Shown here piece after piece: positions 58,901 to 64,000 of a DNA stretch of 64,000 nucleotides. The notes beneath the pieces were generated by a model. The model made no database searches. It saw only the letters and a program-made list of their open reading frames with translations, and was not told the DNA's origin. Position numbers and translations under genes: made by a program. Source of the stretch: Sequoia sempervirens (Eukaryota > Streptophyta > Pinopsida > Cupressales > Cupressaceae); the NCBI GenBank assembly GCA_007258455.2, contig VDFB02000003.1, positions 46,689,889 through 46,753,888 on the forward strand, written 5' to 3'. How positions within the stretch are numbered: position 1 is the stretch's first letter; every line of letters starts with the position of its first letter.

Positions 58901-60534
58901 TGGCCTAGAGATTTGCTAAAAATTTAAATCATGGCTCATGATTAGAGACAATGGATGTTAAGAGAAGTAGAGCCATATATATGGTTGAAGAAGATGAACA
59001 TAGTGTATACTATTTGTAAGAGAGGGGGACCAACCACGTCAAGGCACTAGGTCATGGAGAGCCAAGAGTGGAGGGCTGCCCTAACTTACCTCACTCTAAA
59101 GGGGTGTTTCAGATAAAGGTCAAGAATGATGAGGACTATAAAGTATTTCAATCACTCTTTAGACCCGAAACCCAAGTTTAGGATAAGCGAGTTGATTTTC
59201 GGAGTCAATATTGTACCTCAAATAACCTTTTATCTAAGGACTAAAGTGCAGTTTTGGGATGACAGCGCAGCGTGCTAGCGTCTCTCAGGCGTGTTGGCGT
59301 CTGTATGACCAGAGGAAAAAAAGTACAATATAACTACTAGAAAATGAACTAATGGCCTAGTAACTATTTTGGAATGAGCAAAACTAAACAATAAAGTACG
59401 AAAAGTACAAACGAAGATGATAAAGTAGATAGATGAAAGCTACAGTAATGAAAATGATCTCACCAAGGCGTCAGTTCGCTAGCTAGCTCCAAATGCGCAT
59501 TCACCTACACACAAGAAAGAGGGGAAATTACTGGGGCTGTACAGGGTTCTGCCTCAATTAGACCCCTGTTTTGATGTTTCCACCTCCACAGACAGCCAAA
59601 TAGAAACGAGAGAAATATGCGATAAAGAAGTGGAGAAAGTAGAAGATGCAATAAACACTACAAAACAGTAAAGTGCTACTCAACCAAATCACAAAGGAGA
59701 AGCGAAATGTTACCACCTCCACCCAAAAGCTCACTAGCCAATGGAGGAGAAAGTGGACTTGGAAAGGTCACCACAACCTCAACTGTGATGGAAGGAGGTC
59801 TCGCAAGACTCCAAGACCATGTTGCTATGGCTTGCTTCACCCTTGCTATGTGGAGCTGATGGAGTGTTGTTGCTACTATAATGGAGTGCTAAAGTGTTTC
59901 TAAAGAGTGAAGAATGCAAAGAGAGTGAAGTTGAGATTCTTGAGAATACAAAAAGAGATGGATTAAATGAAGAATGGATGAATTTGAGGGAGAAGAGGGA
60001 AGAATTTTCCATATTTAGGGTTGGTTGGTCGAAGAAGGACATTACAAATCGAGCCCAATTGAAAGTGTAATGCCTTTGCCAACTTTAGACACAAGAATCT
60101 ATCATGGACATAAGTGCATCACGCGAACATTTGCATGCCATGCGCGCGTCCCCGAAAAATATTCTCTCACCAACACAAGAGACAAACGCTAAGTGGAAGG
60201 AAGGCAGTTGGGTGATGTGGAATTTCACCTTCATATTTGATTTTCTAAAGTGAAGGTATGTGAAAGGGGAATTTGTGTAAGGGGTGCAAATTTTCTCCTA
60301 TACATTTTTCCCCCACTTTAGCGAGCATGAATATTGATGAGTGCTTCGGTAAAGTAGATCAAAGAGTTAGTAGGGTTAGAGATGTATACTTGAACCGTTG
60401 AGGAATCAAACCGCGATTTGGTGAGCTTGAAAGCATAGGTTGGAACAAAAGACTCCATAGCCCCATAGAACTATGAAGTTGCACAAGGTACATTGAAGGC
60501 CCTCAGACCAACGATGGAAAAATTTTGTAGGATG
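58901..60534. other. No recognised gene; probable retroelement non-coding DNA
   Basis: Contains a CpG-rich patch near 59265-59310 (CAGCGCAGCGTGCTAGCGTC) and short ORFs without motifs. It may belong to the LTR or untranslated part of the gag-protease element to the right, but no LTR boundary could be fixed. Confidence 0.35.
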
Positions 60535-60750
60535 TAAGCGTCTCATAGGCCTTCAGACCTACAAGGAGGCAGCCCCCAAGATCTCTCACATGAAGGAAGC
60601 CCCATGAAGTAAGCGCCTTACAGGCCCGCAAACCTGCAAGAAGGTATCCCCCAAGATCTCTCACATGAAAGAAACCCAAATGAAAGTGCCTTACAAGCCC
60701 ACAGATCTGCAAGGAGGCATCCCCCAAGATCTCAAGCATGGAGGAAACCT
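60535..60750. repeat. Tandem repeat, three units of about 67-71 bp
   Basis: Units share CCCCCAAGATCTC, GCAAGGAGGCA-like and GAAACC words, at about 60570, 60637 and 60708. The minus-strand ORF at 60503-60739 is a by-product. Confidence 0.85.
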
Positions 60751-61737
60751 AAAGGAGGAGACTTCGTAGAGCCAAATTGGAAATCAATTTGATAGGCACA
60801 CCTGTAAAGTGACATGTTTACCCACAGATAAAGCATGTCCAAAACAAGGCGGAAAGTCATGCAGACCGTTAGAAAATTGGAAGGCTTTCAAAGGGGTCCC
60901 TCGGGAACCTAGTGTAAGAATAGGGTCCACCCAAGGGACACGCTATTTGAAAGTACAAAGAGACATTTTTTTCTCAAATCGATTCATCGTTAAGAAATCC
61001 TTTTGAAAGATGTTCACTTCATCAAGGAATTTGAAAGGAAGAAAATGCTCCCTTGTGAGGGAAAGGTAAAGGTTGCTCCCACCTCGAATGAAATTTTTCA
61101 AGCTCTTTCTTTGTGAACCCATGATGAAGGAAACACGTTCCGTTAGGGGTCCTAGTTGTGAATGCAGTTTTGAAAAAGAAATATTCGCGAGGATTTTTGA
61201 GAAAAGATTCATTGGTAGAAAATGCATTTTTTGAAAATTGTAGCATCATAGAAATGGAATTGTCACACATGAAAGGGACAAATCAAGCAAAGAAGAGAAA
61301 GAGATAAGAAAAGAGTAAAGGAGAAATAAACATAAACAAATGGCATAGGGGTGATCTGATATTTTGGGGTTAGAACTGCTCATAAATATATATAAGTATA
61401 ATAATAGTATATAAATGAACTATCGTCAACCCCATACTATATCATACCATGTGAAGAATGCACGAGAAGAAAAAGTAAAAATAAAAAATTGGGTCAACAT
61501 GGAAGGGAAGCCTAAATTCCCCCAACACTTTGCATCATCCCCAATTTGTCAAAAATCAAAACACATAGCAGAGGAAGAATGATGATACAAATAGAAGGTT
61601 TATGACACAAAAACCACTCATGTATCCAAGCACCAACAACGGTGACAAGGATCATCTAGGAACACATAGCACGAGTATGGGGGAACACATCACAACACAC
61701 ACACTTCTAATCTAAAGATAAAGAAGAGGTCTCCCCC
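60751..61737. other. No recognised gene; possible polypurine tract at right end
   Basis: Non-coding as far as I can see. On the minus strand TTAGGGGGAGACC (about 61727-61739) directly follows the stop codon of the gag-protease ORF and looks like a polypurine tract, suggesting that an LTR starts just beyond it. No second LTR is in the window. Confidence 0.35.
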
Positions 61738-64000
61738 TAACACTCATCAACCAAGAGGTCATCCACTTCCCACTCTAGATCATCATAAGGGGAAGGAGGA
61801 TGATCCTGCAGTGGTGGAATATTAAGGGGAGGAGCTTTCGACCCTCCTGCAATAAAGGCTAAGGAAGAAGGCCCCACAAGGTCTCCTCCGCTCGGCTCTC
61901 ATGGAGCTATGGTCAGCAATTTCGCGAAGATTACTGACAAGGCTGAAACTTCATCCAGAGAGTTAAACATGCACTTCATAGGAGTGTCATTTTGTACCTC
62001 AACAGATGGAGAGGGTTGTGCCCGAGATCCACCGCTAGGCTCACCGAGTGACTCGGGAGCAGTGACAAACTCAGGGGAAGCCAGGGTTGGTTCCATCACT
62101 AAGACAGAACAAGCCAACATAGGACTACCCTTTGGAGAAGGTGGGCTCCTCTTACGCCCTCCATTGTTGGAAGGGCCATCCTCCATCTTTTGCTTTGTTG
62201 AGGGATGAGAACTCCCCACAAATGAGGCAAGAGGCACAGAGGAAGAGGAGGAGGAGAAAACCGCAGTAGACGCCACTGAAATATTCGGCATGTCCATGGG
62301 TTTTGAGAAAGGCGGGATGTTTGGAAGGGATGTCAACAAGGGTGGCTCAACTAAAGGAGTGATGAACACCTGCACCTTTTTGGGGTCAGGCACACTCACA
62401 ATAGGATCTGTAAGCGATACGAGGCTTGGTTTAACGGAAGTAGAGGGAAGGAGAGAGGACGACACAACAGGAGGCCTTGAAGCAGGGGTGGTCATCTCCC
62501 CTTCCTTTCACTACAAGGTGGCCTACTCAACTATGAGATCCTTTCGCTGGTGCTTGCGCTCATGCGCAAGGTGGTTTCTACGACTTTTCGAGCTAGAGAC
62601 CGGAGGTTGTGAAGGAGCAGAAGACTCCTGCTCATCCATGAGAGTGTCCACCATAGTTGTTTCTAACGGAGGGATAGGCTCCTAAATGGGAGCAGGAGGA
62701 GCAGGTTGAGAAACAACGGGGGGAGTCATCTCTAATGCCTCGGCAGTGGGCCTCTTCCCGTTTACTACTTTTGGAGCAGAAGTGATAGGAGGCTGCAGAG
62801 GCCGATACATAGAGGATTCTCCATAGGGACCTTTTCCCTTGCCATACAAGTAATACCAAGGTCTATGTGGTTTGGTAGGGAGATCTGATATCCTAATCTT
62901 GGGTTTACACCAAGTAGGCACCATCGGACTTAGTGGGTAAAATCCAGGCCTACTCATCCAAAATTCTCCTCTCGAAAGAGGAGTGGGAGAGCCATCCCAA
63001 GGATGGGGCAACTTCTCTTTTCCCTTTTGAGAAGAGGAGGCAACTGGTTGTTGCACTATTAGAAGGGTCAATTTTTGTTGTCCTTTGCCCCTAGTCTTAT
63101 ACTTCACATAATTCTTATAAAGTAGGTTCTTTCTTGGAGGAAGTGGACCAACCCGGGTGGGCCAAAAGTGATCCAATGAGCATCCCCCACGGGATAGCAA
63201 AGGTTGGTACCCAGTGTCATGCACTACGTGCACAACACCTTCATGGGAGAACTTTAAGCATTTGTGAATGATAGAGATGATTATATTCATGGAAGCTAGC
63301 CAAGGTATGCCTAGCTTCATCCTGAACAAATCCGAGTCTGGATTGACATTGAAGACTGTGTCTATAGCCCTAGGTCCAACTCGGATGAACAAATTTATCG
63401 AGCCATACAGCTTGAGAGATAGACCATCGTGCGTACAGATAGTAGACTTTATTTCTTTGTACTCCCCCTTATGCAATGAGTTAAGCCACAATGTTTCTTC
63501 TATAATGGCATTCACTCGACTCGTGGGATCAACTAAGACCCCTGTCACAATGTTCCCATTGAGGTGAGCGAGAATGTAAAGGGGAGAAGGCTTATTGTTC
63601 AAGGGTATATCTTGCAAAGTGAATGTCACGTCCAGTGAGCCGATCTTAGGCTACACATAAGGGGTAACTATAACCATGTTAACATATGCTTCAGGCTGAG
63701 CAGTAGAATTGAAGGATCGATAATCATGTTAGTAGAATGTGACGAAAATGGGTCTGTGTATATTTACAACTCACTATTCACTTTTGCCACCAATTTTTTT
63801 TCATTTTGTTTATTCCCATCGAGATGAATGGTACCATCCTCAATGTGATCTTGTATCTCGTGATGCAGGCACATACAACGTTTGATATCATGTTCATTGA
63901 CTCAATGGTACTGATAGAAGGCATTCACATCGTACCAACTAGGGTAAGGTTCCTTAAGGGGTTTAGGGTTCTCCAAGGTTATGATCTTATCCTTTAGCAA
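61738..64000 (-). pseudogene. Gypsy-type gag end and protease-like ORF with Pro/Ser-rich tail, partial
   Basis: Enters from the right edge. The minus strand reads PYPSWYDVNAFYQYH and NEHDIKRCMCLHHEIQDHIE, a zinc-knuckle-like gag end. After a stretch with stops comes a retropepsin-like block (62682-63629): ILAHLNGNIVTGVLVDPTSR, DLFRMKLGIPWLASMNIII and IHKCLKFSHEG. The catalytic D-S/T-G is D-P-T, so activity is doubtful. A long Pro/Ser/Lys-rich tail follows in the same frame through stops at 62682, about 62510 and 61899, ending DDLEWEVDDLLVDEC at 61738. No RT follows, so the element looks gag-protease only. Confidence 0.75.

Noticed and set aside
60503..60739. Minus-strand ORF with repeated RDLGGYLLAGL
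   Set aside because: Translation of the 67-71 bp tandem repeat.
1..64000. tRNA, rRNA, CRISPR or bacterial operon features
   Set aside because: No cloverleaf-like gene, rRNA segment, regularly spaced repeat array or ribosome-binding-site pattern was seen; the DNA is plant nuclear.

Overview
The window is repeat-rich, AT-rich nuclear DNA of a land plant. The evidence is a CACTA/En-Spm transposon, Ty3/Gypsy and Ty1/Copia retrotransposons with plant-type domains, 1-4 kb LTRs, an initiator-Met-tRNA primer site, and old copies nested inside each other. Large genome size and slow removal of dead copies suggest a gymnosperm, but that is inference. I found no intact host gene, tRNA, rRNA or CRISPR array. 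Almost every coding region carries nonsense codons or frameshifts. Many lesions are C-to-T or G-to-A changes, as expected from long-term methylation decay.

Layout. 1-7325 (+): decayed CACTA element with TNP2-like transposase, a second ORF, a subterminal TGACTAAA array and a TAGTG terminus at 7325; its 5' end lies outside the window. 9983-38602 (-): two tandem, diverged copies of a large unrecognised coding unit. Copy 2 runs 21539 to 9983 and carries a G-patch motif and coiled coil. Copy 1 runs 38602 to about 23374. An LTR element is inserted in the coding frame of each copy. Element 1 (12191-19958, -) has TSD ATAAT and only a gag-like ORF. Element 2 (26522-36837, +) has TSD GGTAT/GGTAC and a Tat-like polyprotein, with a second RNase H placed between protease and reverse transcriptase. 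Removing either element restores an open frame across the junction. The two elements share terminal, primer-site and pre-3'LTR sequences, suggesting a non-autonomous/autonomous pair.

38603-48822: unrecognised DNA, an LTR-like promoter fragment between perfect 84-bp repeats, a three-member dispersed repeat family, a 42-bp minisatellite, a dead Copia pol (+) and a foldback repeat. 48823-55838 (-): a nearly complete Copia element with LTRs, Met-tRNA primer site, polypurine tract, gag, protease, integrase, RT and RNase H. 55839-64000: an unrecognised ORF region, a decayed Gypsy integrase (-), a 67-71 bp tandem repeat, and a gag-protease ORF with a long Pro/Ser-rich tail running off the right edge (-).

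The items most worth following up are the unrecognised G-patch/coiled-coil family, the RNase H placement in element 2, the shared ends of elements 1 and 2, and a CpG-rich motif array in the element 2 LTRs.
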